Shown: piece after piece, positions 47,071-56,278 of the stretch
Layout of the letters: every line of letters begins with the position of its first letter
How positions within the stretch are numbered: the first letter of the stretch is position 1
NCBI GenBank assembly: GCA_945861275.1
Contig: CAMATZ010000040.1
Location: 1 to 57,006 of the forward strand
Reading direction: 5' to 3'
DNA length: 57,006 bases
DNA from: Bordetella parapertussis
GTDB taxonomy: Bacteria > Pseudomonadota > Gammaproteobacteria > Burkholderiales > SG8-41
The notes under the pieces: generated by a model
What the model was told of the DNA's origin: nothing
Database searches by the model: none
The model's input: the letters and a program-made list of their open reading frames with translations, nothing else
Position numbers and translations under genes: made by a program

Positions 47071-48885
47071 TCAGTGTCCCGCATACATCCCATCAATTTC
47101 GGCATTGAATTTTTCCATGACTTTCGGACGTTTGAGTTTCAGCGTGGGCGTCAGCAGGCCGTTTTCGACGCTCCAAGGCTCGAGCGACAGCGTCACGCGC
47201 CGCACCTGCGCGTAGCCGGGGAACGCCTTTAACTGCACACCCACGCGCTGTGTGATTTCCTTTTCGACAGCCTCGGCGTGCAGCGTCTCGGGATCATCGG
47301 CGTTCCAGCCTTTGTCCAGCGCAAGCTTTTTCCAGTGCCCGGCGTTGAGCACAGCAATCACACTCAGGTAAGGCTTGGCTTCACCCAGCAACATGATCTG
47401 CTCGAACAGCGGATCGCGCAAAATCGCGTTCTCCATATCCACCGGCGGCAACTTCTCGCCGTTGGACATGACGATAATTTCCTTGATGCGCCCGGTAATA
47501 AACACGTGGCCCTTCTCATCAATGCGCGCGGTGTCGCCTGAATTCAACCAACCATCGGATTGGATCATCGCTTTGGTTGCCGCCTCGTTGTTCCAGTAAC
47601 CCATCATGATATTCGCGCCTTTGATCAGCAGCGCATTGTTGTCGCCGATTTTTACCTGCACGCCAGCAACCGGCGTGCCCACACTGGCCGGCAGATTGTC
47701 CGACGGGCCATTGGCGCAGGCGATCGGGCTGGTTTCCGTCAAGCCATATCCTTGCAGCACCGGCAGCCCCAGTCCAATGAATACGCGCGAGATTTCCGGC
47801 GGCAGTGCAGCCCCGCCTGACATTGCCGCACGCATGCGCCCGCCCAGACGCGCCAGCACTTTGCTGGCCACCAGTGCATTCAGCAACGGCCACAGCAAAA
47901 ACGACGCCTTCCAGGGACCCCGCCCCTGCGCATGCTCAAAACGCGCGTAGCCCACATCCACCGCCAGCAAAAACAGTTTCTTGCGCAGCGGCGGGCCTTC
48001 ATCAAGCTTGGCGCGTATCGCGCCCCAGATGCGTTCGTAAATACGCGGCACCGATATCAACATCGTCGGACGAATGGTTTGCAAGTCCTCGCCCAACTGG
48101 GAAATGCCACGCGAATACGACACCGTGGCGCCACACATCATCGTCAGGTAGTAGCCGCAGGTGCGCTCAAAGGTATGCGACAGCGGCAGAAACGACAAAA
48201 ACGAATCATCCGCGCGCACCGTGAGCCGCTGCAAACCCGCGTAGGCGTTGCTGAGTATATTGGTGTGACTAAGCATCACACCCTTGGGCCGCCCAGTGGT
48301 GCCCGAGGTGTAGACGATGGTTGCGAGCTCATCGCTGTTGCGCGACAGGTGTTTGGTTTCAGTGCCGTGCGCAGGCAACCAGTGATCGATATCCCGCAAA
48401 CGCGGATCGTCCGGCGCGCCGGCATCCGGCAAGGGCGCCACCGTGAGGATGCGCGTGAGCGTGCTCAACTGGCCGCGCACTTCAGCAAATGTTTGCCACT
48501 GCGCATGCGTGCCAAACAGCAGCACCTTGCAGCCGGAATCCTTGACAATATAGGCGACGTTGTCGGGCCGATCCTGCGTGTACAGCGGCACCACCACCAG
48601 ACCCAGGCCCATCGCCGCTTGATCGAAGATCACCCATTCAGGCGAATTGCGCAGCATCACCGCCACACTGTCACCCGCCGTCAAGCCCTCTTTCTCCAGT
48701 GCCGCCTGCCAGCGCGCAACCTGATGATCAATCTGCGCCCAGGTGTAATCGCGCCAATTGGCATGCTGCGCGTTGTAATCGCGATAGGCAATCGCCTCCG
48801 GTGTGCGTTTTACCCGTTCGCGCAGCAGGCCGTCCAGAGTACCGGCAGTGGCGACGGAAATCACGTGCTCCATTGCATCCGGCAT
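47071..48885 (-). CDS. Long-chain acyl-CoA synthetase (AMP-forming)
   Basis: A 604-residue ANL-superfamily ligase that activates fatty acids to acyl-CoA. The AMP-binding P-loop is TIVYTSGTTGRPKGVMLSH (about 188-206), followed by FLPLSHTFERTCGYY (about 230) and the A5-type motif QGYGLTETSPIA (about 375). The C-terminal hinge is WLNSGDTARIDEKGHVFITGRIKEIIVMSNGEK (about 445-477). It has the long insertion typical of the FadD15/ACSL bacterial group. It feeds the beta-oxidation array. Confidence 0.92.
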   Translation of the reverse strand: MPDAMEHVISVATAGTLDGLLRERVKRTPEAIAYRDYNAQHANWRDYTWAQIDHQVARWQAALEKEGLTAGDSVAVMLRNSPEWVIFDQAAMGLGLVVVPLYTQDRPDNVAYIVKDSGCKVLLFGTHAQWQTFAEVRGQLSTLTRILTVAPLPDAGAPDDPRLRDIDHWLPAHGTETKHLSRNSDELATIVYTSGTTGRPKGVMLSHTNILSNAYAGLQRLTVRADDSFLSFLPLSHTFERTCGYYLTMMCGATVSYSRGISQLGEDLQTIRPTMLISVPRIYERIWGAIRAKLDEGPPLRKKLFLLAVDVGYARFEHAQGRGPWKASFLLWPLLNALVASKVLARLGGRMRAAMSGGAALPPEISRVFIGLGLPVLQGYGLTETSPIACANGPSDNLPASVGTPVAGVQVKIGDNNALLIKGANIMMGYWNNEAATKAMIQSDGWLNSGDTARIDEKGHVFITGRIKEIIVMSNGEKLPPVDMENAILRDPLFEQIMLLGEAKPYLSVIAVLNAGHWKKLALDKGWNADDPETLHAEAVEKEITQRVGVQLKAFPGYAQVRRVTLSLEPWSVENGLLTPTLKLKRPKVMEKFNAEIDGMYAGH

Positions 48886-48940
48886 GGCGTGCCTCCTTCT
48901 GCTACCTGAGTGGCGTTAAACTTATTGAGCTTTGACACTT

Positions 48941-49726
48941 TCATTTTCCCGAAAACACCGCCTTGCGCTTCTCCACAAACGCCGTCACACCCTCAGCAAA
49001 ATCCGCCTGCGCCGAACACCGTGCAAAGGCTTCTGCCTCGGCTCCCAGATGTTTCGCAAGACCTTGATTCATTGATGCATTTACCAGAGCCTTGGTCTCG
49101 GCGTAAGCGCCTGCCGGACCCGCCGCCAGGCGTTGCGCGAGTTTCAGGGTTGCGGTTTCGAGCGCCGCTGCGGCGACTACGCGATTGACTACGCCCATCG
49201 CCTGTAAAGTGGCCGCATCAACCACATCGGACAGCAGCAGCAACTCCATCGCTTTTTGATAACCCGCGAGGCGCGGTAAAAACCAGCTCGCACCCCCGTC
49301 AGGGCTGGTGGCGATTCGGCTGTAGGCCATGCTGAACTGCGTGTCATCAGCGGCGACTATCAGATCGCACGCCATCATGATGCTCATGCCCGCTCCCGCC
49401 ACCGCACCATGCACGCTGGCAATCACCGGCTTGGGCGCGCGGCGCAATGCCAGAATGCCGCGATGCAATTCACCCGTGAGGTCGAGCACTTTGTCGGAGA
49501 AATTTGCCAACTGGGCTTTGAATGACCCCACATCACCACCCGCCACAAACGCTGGCCCCGCGCCGCGCACCACCACCACCCGCGCCTGTTTGTCGTGTTC
49601 CGCGCGCTCACACAAGTCACGAAACACCCTGATCGACTGCGGATCGAGCGCATTCAACACCTGCGGCCGATTGAAGGTAATGGTGGCTATGCCATCGGCG
49701 ACGGCATATAAAATAAGTTCGCTCAT
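48941..49726 (-). CDS. Enoyl-CoA hydratase/isomerase family protein
   Basis: A 261-residue crotonase-fold enzyme. The oxyanion and active-site blocks are VVRGAGPAFVAGGDVGSFKAQ (about 51-71) and ASVHGAVAGAGMSIMMACDLIVA (about 103-125). The second catalytic Glu expected near SPDGGASWFLPRL is Asp/Gly here (SPDGGAS), so it could be a hydratase, isomerase or hydrolase. It lies between the acyl-CoA dehydrogenase and the ligase on the same strand. Confidence 0.88.
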   Translation of the reverse strand: MSELILYAVADGIATITFNRPQVLNALDPQSIRVFRDLCERAEHDKQARVVVVRGAGPAFVAGGDVGSFKAQLANFSDKVLDLTGELHRGILALRRAPKPVIASVHGAVAGAGMSIMMACDLIVAADDTQFSMAYSRIATSPDGGASWFLPRLAGYQKAMELLLLSDVVDAATLQAMGVVNRVVAAAALETATLKLAQRLAAGPAGAYAETKALVNASMNQGLAKHLGAEAEAFARCSAQADFAEGVTAFVEKRKAVFSGK

Positions 49727-49730
49727 ACCC

Positions 49731-49761
49731 GTCTCACTGGCGTCTCATTGCGTCTCACTGG
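49731..49761. repeat. Three tandem GTCTCAYTG units
   Basis: GTCTCACTGGC, GTCTCATTGC and GTCTCACTGGC follow each other just upstream of the enoyl-CoA hydratase start, in the gap before the FadE stop codon. Function unknown; possibly slippage of a short intergenic unit. Confidence 0.5.
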
Positions 49762-49765
49762 CGAT

Positions 49766-52249
49766 TTACTTGCGTGCAAGCGCCTCAAAAGTCACCGCCT
49801 GCGTGGTCTGAAACAGTTCGCTGCGACTGAAATCTTTGGGGAAATCATCGACCATGATCACCCTGCGGCGCAAGGATTTTGCATGCGCGAGGCTGTCGGC
49901 CTCGTGCTGCGTGATCACGCCTTTGGCCAGAGCATCCTGTGCCACCTGATCGCCGAACTCACCGCTGATCGCACCGGCGTGCCGCGCCGCCCGGATTTTG
50001 GCTTCAACGGGTTCAGCCGTTATCACCGCCAGCAAGGCGGCATCGATCACCGTCACCGGATCGTCGGGATCGCGCGGGATGCACATGCCTTGCGTGAGGC
50101 GGTCGCGCGACGGCCCCGGCGTCATCAGCAAGCCCACCACCTGGCTACCCAAAGCATCGGAGGGCGCATCCAATACGCGACCCCACGGGAAGATCGTCAG
50201 GCGCAGCGCCCATCCCACCAGGCGGCTCGGCAAATTTTCAAATAAACCGTAAAACGCTTCCTGCGTGCGATGCAATGCATCCTGCATTGCCCAGTGCAGG
50301 AACGGCAGGTCTTCGGCGGGCTTGCCGTCATCCTCAAAACGTTTCAGCACGGTTGATGCCAGATACAGCTGGCTCAATATGTCGCCCAGCCGCGCCGACA
50401 GCCGCTCGCGGCGCTTGAGCGACCCGCCGAGCACGAACATCGCCACATCCGAGGCCCACGCAAACGCGCTCGAAAGCCGCGTCAGTTGCTGATAGTACTG
50501 CCGCGTGTGCCGGTCTCCAGGCGTCATCACCAAACGCGCGCAGGTCAGTCCCATCCACGCCGCGCGCGCTTTGTTGGAAATCGCAAACGCCGCATGGCCG
50601 AAGAACGCCGCATCGAGTTCGCGCAGCGCCCTGGCATCGTCTTTCTCGTGCGCCGCCTCCATCTCCTTCAGCACAAACGGGTGGCCGCGAATTGCGCCCT
50701 GCCCGTAAATAATCATCGAGCGCGTGAGAATATTCGCGCCTTCGACGGTGATCGCGATCGGTACTTGCTGATAGCTGCGCCCGAGATAATTATTCGGCCC
50801 CATACAGATGCCTTTGCCGCCGTGCACATCCATCGCATCATTCACCACCTGGCGCCCGCGCTCGGTGAGATGGTATTTCACGATCGCGGAAACCACCGAC
50901 GGTTTTTCGCCCAAATCAATCGCACCGGCGGTCATCACCCGCGCGGCATCCATCAAATACAGATTGCCGCCGATGCGCGCCATCGCTTCTTCAACCCCTT
51001 CGAAACGCCCGATGGAAATATTGAATTGCGTGCGCACGCGGCCATAACCACCGGTGGTGCGCGCGGCCAGCTTGGACATGCCCACGGAATTGGCCGGCAA
51101 CGAAATCGAGCGCCCCGCCGCAAGGCAATTCATCAGCATCTTCCAGCCCTGACCCACGTACTCGACGCCACCGATCACGCAATCCATCGGCACAAAAACA
51201 TCCTTGCCCCAGTTGGGTCCATTCATGAACGCGCCGTTCAGCGGAAAATGCCGGCGCCCGATATTCACACCCACTGTGTCCGTCGGAATAATGCCCAGCG
51301 TGATGCCGCGATCCACAGTCGGGCCGAGTATGTGATCGGGGTCGTACAGTCTGAAAGCAAGGCCCAGCAGTGTCGCTATCGGCCCCAGCGTGATGTAGCG
51401 TTTCTCCCACGTGAGACGTATGCCCAGCACATCCGTCCTGCCATGCCACTCGCCTTTGCATACCACGCCGAAGTCCGGAATGCCGCCTGCATCAGAACCC
51501 GCTTCCGGACTGGTCAGGGCGAAACACGGCATTTCCAGACCCTTGGCGAGACGCGGCAGATAGTAATTTTTTTGCGCCTCGGTGCCGTAGTGCAACAGGA
51601 GTTCCGCCGGGCCCAGCGAGTTGGGCACCATCACCGACACCGCCGCGGTGCCGCTGCGCGTGGTGAGCTTGACGATCACCGCCGAATGCATCAGCGCCGA
51701 GAAACCCTTGCCACCGAATGCCTTGGGAATAATCATGCCGAGAAATCCCTGATCCTTGATGTACTGCCATGCGTGCGGCGGCAGATCATGCAGATCATTG
51801 GTGATTTCCCATTCATTGAGCATCTCGCACAGCGCTTCAACCGGACCGTCGAGAAAGGCCTGCTCTTCCGCGCTCAGGCTGGGCTTGGGATAGGCGTGAA
51901 GTTTTTTCCAATCCGGGTTGCCGCTGAACAGCTCGCCATCCCACCACACGGTGCCGGCATCCAGCGCTTCTTTTTCGGTAGTCGACATCTGCGGCAAAAT
52001 TTTGCGGAACAGTTCGAGCAACGGCGCGCCCAGCAGCGTGCGGCGTATTGGGCCGGGATTAAGCACCAGCGCAAGGATCGTAAAAATAATCCACGCCAGC
52101 GCTAACACCACCGGCGGTGCGCAGCCGGAGTAACCCAGAGCCAGCAGTCCCGCCGCCGCGGTGACGGTCCACAGCCACGCCGGCGCACGATGGTAGGCGA
52201 ATCCCCAAACAATGGCGCCCACACTACCGATTGCGATCAATGTAACCAT
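49766..52249 (-). CDS. fadE: Membrane-anchored long-chain acyl-CoA dehydrogenase (FadE)
   Basis: An 827-residue FadE-type acyl-CoA dehydrogenase. The N-terminus has two or three hydrophobic segments (VTLIAIGSVGAIVWGFAY and CAPPVVLALAWIIFTILALVLN, within about 1-70). The catalytic core (about 115-520) includes CFALTSPEAGSDAGGIPDFG for FAD contact and GGKGICMGPNNYLGR near the C-terminal half, followed by a FadE-specific C-terminal domain. It introduces the alpha-beta double bond and passes electrons to ETF. ATG 52249 gives the hydrophobic N-terminus typical of FadE. Confidence 0.93.
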   Translation of the reverse strand: MVTLIAIGSVGAIVWGFAYHRAPAWLWTVTAAAGLLALGYSGCAPPVVLALAWIIFTILALVLNPGPIRRTLLGAPLLELFRKILPQMSTTEKEALDAGTVWWDGELFSGNPDWKKLHAYPKPSLSAEEQAFLDGPVEALCEMLNEWEITNDLHDLPPHAWQYIKDQGFLGMIIPKAFGGKGFSALMHSAVIVKLTTRSGTAAVSVMVPNSLGPAELLLHYGTEAQKNYYLPRLAKGLEMPCFALTSPEAGSDAGGIPDFGVVCKGEWHGRTDVLGIRLTWEKRYITLGPIATLLGLAFRLYDPDHILGPTVDRGITLGIIPTDTVGVNIGRRHFPLNGAFMNGPNWGKDVFVPMDCVIGGVEYVGQGWKMLMNCLAAGRSISLPANSVGMSKLAARTTGGYGRVRTQFNISIGRFEGVEEAMARIGGNLYLMDAARVMTAGAIDLGEKPSVVSAIVKYHLTERGRQVVNDAMDVHGGKGICMGPNNYLGRSYQQVPIAITVEGANILTRSMIIYGQGAIRGHPFVLKEMEAAHEKDDARALRELDAAFFGHAAFAISNKARAAWMGLTCARLVMTPGDRHTRQYYQQLTRLSSAFAWASDVAMFVLGGSLKRRERLSARLGDILSQLYLASTVLKRFEDDGKPAEDLPFLHWAMQDALHRTQEAFYGLFENLPSRLVGWALRLTIFPWGRVLDAPSDALGSQVVGLLMTPGPSRDRLTQGMCIPRDPDDPVTVIDAALLAVITAEPVEAKIRAARHAGAISGEFGDQVAQDALAKGVITQHEADSLAHAKSLRRRVIMVDDFPKDFSRSELFQTTQAVTFEALARK

Positions 52250-52365
52250 GACGTGTCTTCCCCGATGAACATTGGGCGCATTATTCCACAATGAATCGGC
52301 ATACCGCGCCTGATCTTTGCGCAGTCAGCAGATATCGTCGCGCGCATCGCCTATGGCCTCACTTA

Positions 52366-52631
52366 GAGTGCCTAACATAATGAAACCCGTGCGTCATTGT
52401 GTCCAAAATCGGCGGTGGCGCGAAGGACTCGAAAGCGCATCTCGCGAATATGTGCGACGAGTCCGACAAAGCCAGCGCCGATTTTGGACACAACCCGTAG
52501 GGCTGGCGCGAGTTTTGCCTCAGAGCTTTGTCGCACGGCTTGCTAATATTCGCGATATTGGCTGCGCCGCGCTTCGCGCCCTGAAGCAAAATCGTGCCAG
52601 CGCCGCACGGGTTTCATTATGTTAGGCACTC
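52366..52631. mobile_element. MITE-like element with 33-bp perfect inverted ends
   Basis: The outer arms 52361-52393 and 52604-52636 are perfect 33-bp inverted repeats (ACTTAGAGTGCCTAACATAA at the left end). Taking TA (52364-52365, 52632-52633) as target duplication, the element proper is 266 bp. Inside are two further hairpins: arms 52397-52414 / 52476-52493 (18 bp perfect) and 52502-52518 / 52586-52601 (imperfect). There is no coding capacity. The flanks rejoin to the palindrome ACTTAAGT, and TA duplication is typical of IS630/Tc1-type transposition. It lies in the 420-bp gap upstream of fadE and may affect its expression. Confidence 0.75.
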
Positions 52632-52668
52632 TAAGTCACTGGACGGAAAGAATAAGCAGGCTCTGCGA

Positions 52669-54453
52669 TTAAAACTGCGATTCCGCCAGCGCCATCACAC
52701 TGTCTGCGCCGCTGATTACGGTGTGCCTGAAAGCAGCCGCCTGCGGCAATAGGTGTTCGCAGTAAAACCGCGCCGTGGCGAGTTTTGCGTCATAGAACGC
52801 AGTGTCCGCAGCGGGTTGGCCACGCTTGCGCTGCGCTACCTGCGCTGCGCGCACCATCATCCAGCCGCCACCGACGGTGCCGAACAACTTGAGATACGGC
52901 ACGGCGACTGCGTATACCGCGTTGGGATTTTGCGGGAACGTTGCGACGATCCAGCGCGTGGCTTCATCCAGTGCGTCGATGGCGCCGACGAATGATTTCC
53001 CGATGGCGGACAATTCACCTGCCGTAAGCGCCGTGACCGTTTGGCGCATTTGCGCAATCAGCGCCAGCGCCGTGGCACCTTTTTCATAACCCACCTTGCG
53101 CCCCACCAGGTCATTGGCCTGGATGCCGGTGGTACCTTCGTAAATCGTGGTGATGCGCGCATCACGCAGATACTGCGCCGCCCCGGTTTCTTCGACATAA
53201 CCCATGCCGCCGTGTATCTGCACGCCGGTAGAGGCGATTTCCACACACTGTTCGGTACACCACGCCTTTACCACCGGGATCAGCAAATCAGTCAGCGCCT
53301 GGTTGCGCCGCTGCTCGGTGGCATCGAGGTGGCGCTTGGCCTTGTCCAGCGCCGCTGCGGCGAAATACGCCAGCGCGCGCATGGCTTCAATCTGCGATTT
53401 CATGCTCATCAGCATACGCCGCACATCCGGATGATGAATGAGGGTCACGCGATCACCGCTGCGCTGGCCGACCGCGCGCCCCTGCACACGCGTCTTCGCG
53501 TGCTCGAGCGCGTGCTGATAGGCGCGCTCGGCCACCGCCACGCCTTCAAGCCCCACCGCGAGGCGCGCGTGGTTCATCATGGTGAACATGTACTCCAACC
53601 CGCGATTGGGTTCGCCGACCAGATAACCCGTAGCCCCGCCGCCATCGCCATACTGCATCACGCAGGTGGGACTGGCGTGGATGCCGAGCTTGTGTTCGAT
53701 GGACACGCATTTCACATCGTTGCGCGTGCCGGGACTGCCATCGGTGTTGAGCTGGAACTTGGGCACGATGAACAGCGAAATGCCCTTCACGCCTTCGGGC
53801 GCGTCAGGCAGGCGTGCCAGCACCAGATGCACGATGTTCTGGGTCATATCGTGCTCACCCCAGGTAATGAATATCTTGGTGCCGCTGATTTTGTAGTGGT
53901 CGCCGTTGGGCACAGCCTTGGCGCGCACTGCGGCCAGATCCGAGCCCGCCTGCGGCTCGGTGAGGTTCATGGTGCCGCTCCACTCGCCCGAGGTCAGCTT
54001 CGGCGCATAACGCTGCAACTGCCCGGGGGAAGCGTGATGTTGCAACGCCTCCAGCACACCGGAGGTCAACATCGGGCACAGACAAAACGCCATGTTGCTG
54101 CTGTTCCACATCTCCTGTACCGGATTGGAGACGATATGCGGCAACCCCTGGCCGCCGTATTCGGTCATGCCGCCAAGGCCGTTCCAGCCCGCTGCGGTGA
54201 ATTGCTGATACGCCGCCTTAAAACCGGACGGCGACGTCACCACGCCATCGGCCAGCCGCGCGCCTTCGGTGTCGCCCACGCGATTGAGCGGCGCCAACAC
54301 CTCCTGCGCGAATTTCGCTGCCTCGCCCAGCACGGCTTGCACCAAATCCGCGTTGACTTCCTCGCAGCCGGGCAATCGGGCCACCTCATCCAGCCCGGCC
54401 AGCTCGTTAATAACGAACAGCATGTCCTTGAGCGGCGCAATATATGACGACAT
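52669..54453 (-). CDS. Acyl-CoA dehydrogenase (long C-terminal type)
   Basis: A 594-residue acyl-CoA dehydrogenase of the group with an extra N-terminal and C-terminal extension. FAD and substrate motifs include MNLTEPQAGSDLAAVRAKA (about 157-175), KIFITWGEHDMTQNIVHLVLARL (about 193-215) and the C-terminal QCVEIASTGVQIHGGMGYVEETGAAQYLRDARITTIYEGTTGIQAND (about 405-451), with the catalytic Glu in IYEGTTG. It oxidises acyl-CoA with ETF as acceptor. Same strand as FadE, separated by the MITE-like element. Divergent from the CMD gene. Confidence 0.93.
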   Translation of the reverse strand: MSSYIAPLKDMLFVINELAGLDEVARLPGCEEVNADLVQAVLGEAAKFAQEVLAPLNRVGDTEGARLADGVVTSPSGFKAAYQQFTAAGWNGLGGMTEYGGQGLPHIVSNPVQEMWNSSNMAFCLCPMLTSGVLEALQHHASPGQLQRYAPKLTSGEWSGTMNLTEPQAGSDLAAVRAKAVPNGDHYKISGTKIFITWGEHDMTQNIVHLVLARLPDAPEGVKGISLFIVPKFQLNTDGSPGTRNDVKCVSIEHKLGIHASPTCVMQYGDGGGATGYLVGEPNRGLEYMFTMMNHARLAVGLEGVAVAERAYQHALEHAKTRVQGRAVGQRSGDRVTLIHHPDVRRMLMSMKSQIEAMRALAYFAAAALDKAKRHLDATEQRRNQALTDLLIPVVKAWCTEQCVEIASTGVQIHGGMGYVEETGAAQYLRDARITTIYEGTTGIQANDLVGRKVGYEKGATALALIAQMRQTVTALTAGELSAIGKSFVGAIDALDEATRWIVATFPQNPNAVYAVAVPYLKLFGTVGGGWMMVRAAQVAQRKRGQPAADTAFYDAKLATARFYCEHLLPQAAAFRHTVISGADSVMALAESQF

Positions 54454-54667
54454 GGTGGATCCCTATGAAAAAGTGGTGTGACCGCGCGGGGCACGCCATG
54501 ATGTTACCGCAAAGTATGCGTGACACTTTTCCTGTGGACGCTTGCCCCTGCGAGTCGGGAGGATTAGCATCATATTTTCTCAAGCCGCGCATCAGGTGTT
54601 GAGCGGGTGTTAGCCTGCCCGCGCCCAACCACGTACCGCACGCACCACTCGCACACGGAGCTACAGC

Positions 54668-55183
54668 ATGGCACGCATACCCTATCCTGATGTAAACGCA
54701 AACGCTGAAGTCGTCGCATTGGCGGCGCAGATTCGCAAGGAGCGCGGCCGCCTGCACAATTTGTATCATCTATTGCTCAACAGCCCTCCGGTGGCGCGCG
54801 GCTGGCTTAACCTGCTCACCGCCGTTCGTCAGCAGTGCAACCTTGCCGGCAAGTATCGCGAGTATGCGATTTTGCGTATCGCTATCCTCAACGGCGCTGA
54901 TTTCGAATACACCAGTCACATTCCGTTTGCGCTCGAGGAAGGCATACGTCAGGAACAAATCGATGCGCTTAACGCGTGGCAAAAATCGTCGGTATTTGAT
55001 GCCACCGAGCGCGCAGTGCTGGCTTACACCGACGCCATGACCGAGGACATCCAGGTGCCGGATGAGGTATTTGATGCACTAAGACCGCACTTCGATGCGC
55101 GCGAGTTGACCGAGCTTACCGTGACCATCGCGACCTACAACCTGGTATCGCGTTTTCTCGAAGCGCTGCAGGTCGATCACTAA
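54668..55183 (+). CDS. Carboxymuconolactone decarboxylase family protein
   Basis: A 171-residue alpha-helical CMD/AhpD-fold protein: QCNLAGKYREYAILRIAILNGADFEYTSHIPFALEEGI (about 58-95) and a second half with ERAVLAYTDAMTEDIQVPDEVFDAL. The CxxC redox motif of AhpD is absent (ADFEYTSH at that place), so a peroxidase role is unlikely. It may be a CMD-like hydrolase or decarboxylase of unknown substrate. It has its own promoter region in the 214-bp divergent gap 54454-54667. Confidence 0.85.
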   Translation: MARIPYPDVNANAEVVALAAQIRKERGRLHNLYHLLLNSPPVARGWLNLLTAVRQQCNLAGKYREYAILRIAILNGADFEYTSHIPFALEEGIRQEQIDALNAWQKSSVFDATERAVLAYTDAMTEDIQVPDEVFDALRPHFDARELTELTVTIATYNLVSRFLEALQVDH

Positions 55184-55203
55184 TTGTACTGTGTTACAAA
55201 TTA

Positions 55204-55290
55204 ATTCCCTCCCCTTCAAGGGCAAGGGAACACTTGAAGCGAAGCAGAGTGTTAGGGTGGGGATGGGGTTGGCACGCTGACACCCGCCCC
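55204..55290. repeat. Dispersed palindromic intergenic repeat, copy 2
   Basis: It contains CTCCCCTTCAAGGGCAAGGG and a segment complementary to the core of the repeat at 4836-4962 (CAC-CTTGAAGCGAAGCAGAG). The two copies lie 50 kb apart in opposite orientation. It occupies most of the gap between the CMD and BKACE genes. Confidence 0.5.
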
Positions 55291-55323
55291 CATGCATGAT
55301 GCAAACCCCACCAGGAGCAGACC

Positions 55324-56259
55324 TTGGCCGAAGCCCGAAAAGTAATCATCACCTGTGCCGTCACGGGTTCAATACATACCCCGACCATGACGCCCTATTT
55401 GCCGATAACGCCAGCGGAAGTTGCAGCCGGCGCGATAGGGGCCGCTGAAGCGGGTGCGGCGATTCTGCATTTGCATGCGCGCGATCCGCTGGATGGGCGG
55501 CCCACGCCCGACCCCAAGGTGTTCATGCAGTTTCTGCCGCAGATCAAGGCCGGCACCGATGCGGTGATCAATATCACCACCGGCGGCGGACACGGCATGA
55601 CAGTGCAGGAACGCCTCGCCGCGCCGCTCATCGCCAAGCCGGAAGTGTGCTCACTCAACATGGGCTCGATGAATTTCGGCCTCTATCCCAACCTCGATAA
55701 GCGCCGCGAGTGGAAGCACGAGTGGGAGCCGCAGTATCTGGAAGCCAGCCGTGATTTCATTTTTCGCAATACATTCAAGGACATAGAATATACGCTCAAA
55801 CACCTCGGCGAAGACTGCGGTACACGCTTTGAATTCGAGTGCTACGACGTCGGGCACCTCTACAATCTCGCGCATTTTCTCGAGCGCAAACTGGTCAAGC
55901 CACCGCTATTCGTACAAACCATTTTCGGCATCCTCGGCGGCATCGGCACCCACACCGAGAACCTGATGCACATGAAAACCATCGCCGACAAACTCTTCGG
56001 TGATCAATACCTATGGTCGATCCTCGGCGCCGGGCGTCACCAGATGGGTTTGGTGACGATGGGCGCGCTGATGGGCGGCAATGTGCGCGTGGGCCTTGAG
56101 GACAGCATCTACCTCGGCAAAGGCGAACTCGCCAAAAGCAACGCAGCGCAGGTGGCAAAGATACGCCGCATCCTCGAAGATCTGTCGCTGGAAATCGCCA
56201 CCCCCGCTGAGGCACGCAAGATGCTGGCGCTGAAGGGCGGGGACAACGTCGCATTCTGA
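55324..56259 (+). CDS. BKACE family (DUF849) 3-keto acid cleavage enzyme
   Basis: A 311-residue TIM-barrel enzyme of the beta-keto acid cleavage family, which condenses a 3-keto acid with acetyl-CoA to give acetoacetate and a CoA ester. The Zn-binding His pair is in AILHLHARDPLDGRPT (about 46-61), with the strands INITTGGGHGMTVQER and FECYDVGHLYNLAHF. The C-terminal catalytic Glu is in VRVGLEDSIYLGKGELA (about 258-274). The start is TTG with CAGGAG upstream; no better in-frame ATG exists near the conserved ITCAVTGSIHTPTMTP. The acyl group used is unknown; some members act on dehydrocarnitine, others on 3-keto-5-aminohexanoate. Confidence 0.9.
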   Translation: MAEARKVIITCAVTGSIHTPTMTPYLPITPAEVAAGAIGAAEAGAAILHLHARDPLDGRPTPDPKVFMQFLPQIKAGTDAVINITTGGGHGMTVQERLAAPLIAKPEVCSLNMGSMNFGLYPNLDKRREWKHEWEPQYLEASRDFIFRNTFKDIEYTLKHLGEDCGTRFEFECYDVGHLYNLAHFLERKLVKPPLFVQTIFGILGGIGTHTENLMHMKTIADKLFGDQYLWSILGAGRHQMGLVTMGALMGGNVRVGLEDSIYLGKGELAKSNAAQVAKIRRILEDLSLEIATPAEARKMLALKGGDNVAF

Positions 56260-56278
56260 ATTTCCCGGAGAAAAATCC

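Noticed and set aside
50486-52105. A 539-codon plus-strand frame opposite fadE
   Set aside because: Arg/His/Gln-rich antisense shadow of an intact FadE; no start signal and no domain.
53041-54447. A 468-codon plus-strand frame opposite the second acyl-CoA dehydrogenase
   Set aside because: Antisense shadow with biased composition; the minus strand carries all dehydrogenase motifs.
54668-55183. AhpD alkylhydroperoxidase
   Set aside because: The fold matches, but the CxxC redox pair is absent.
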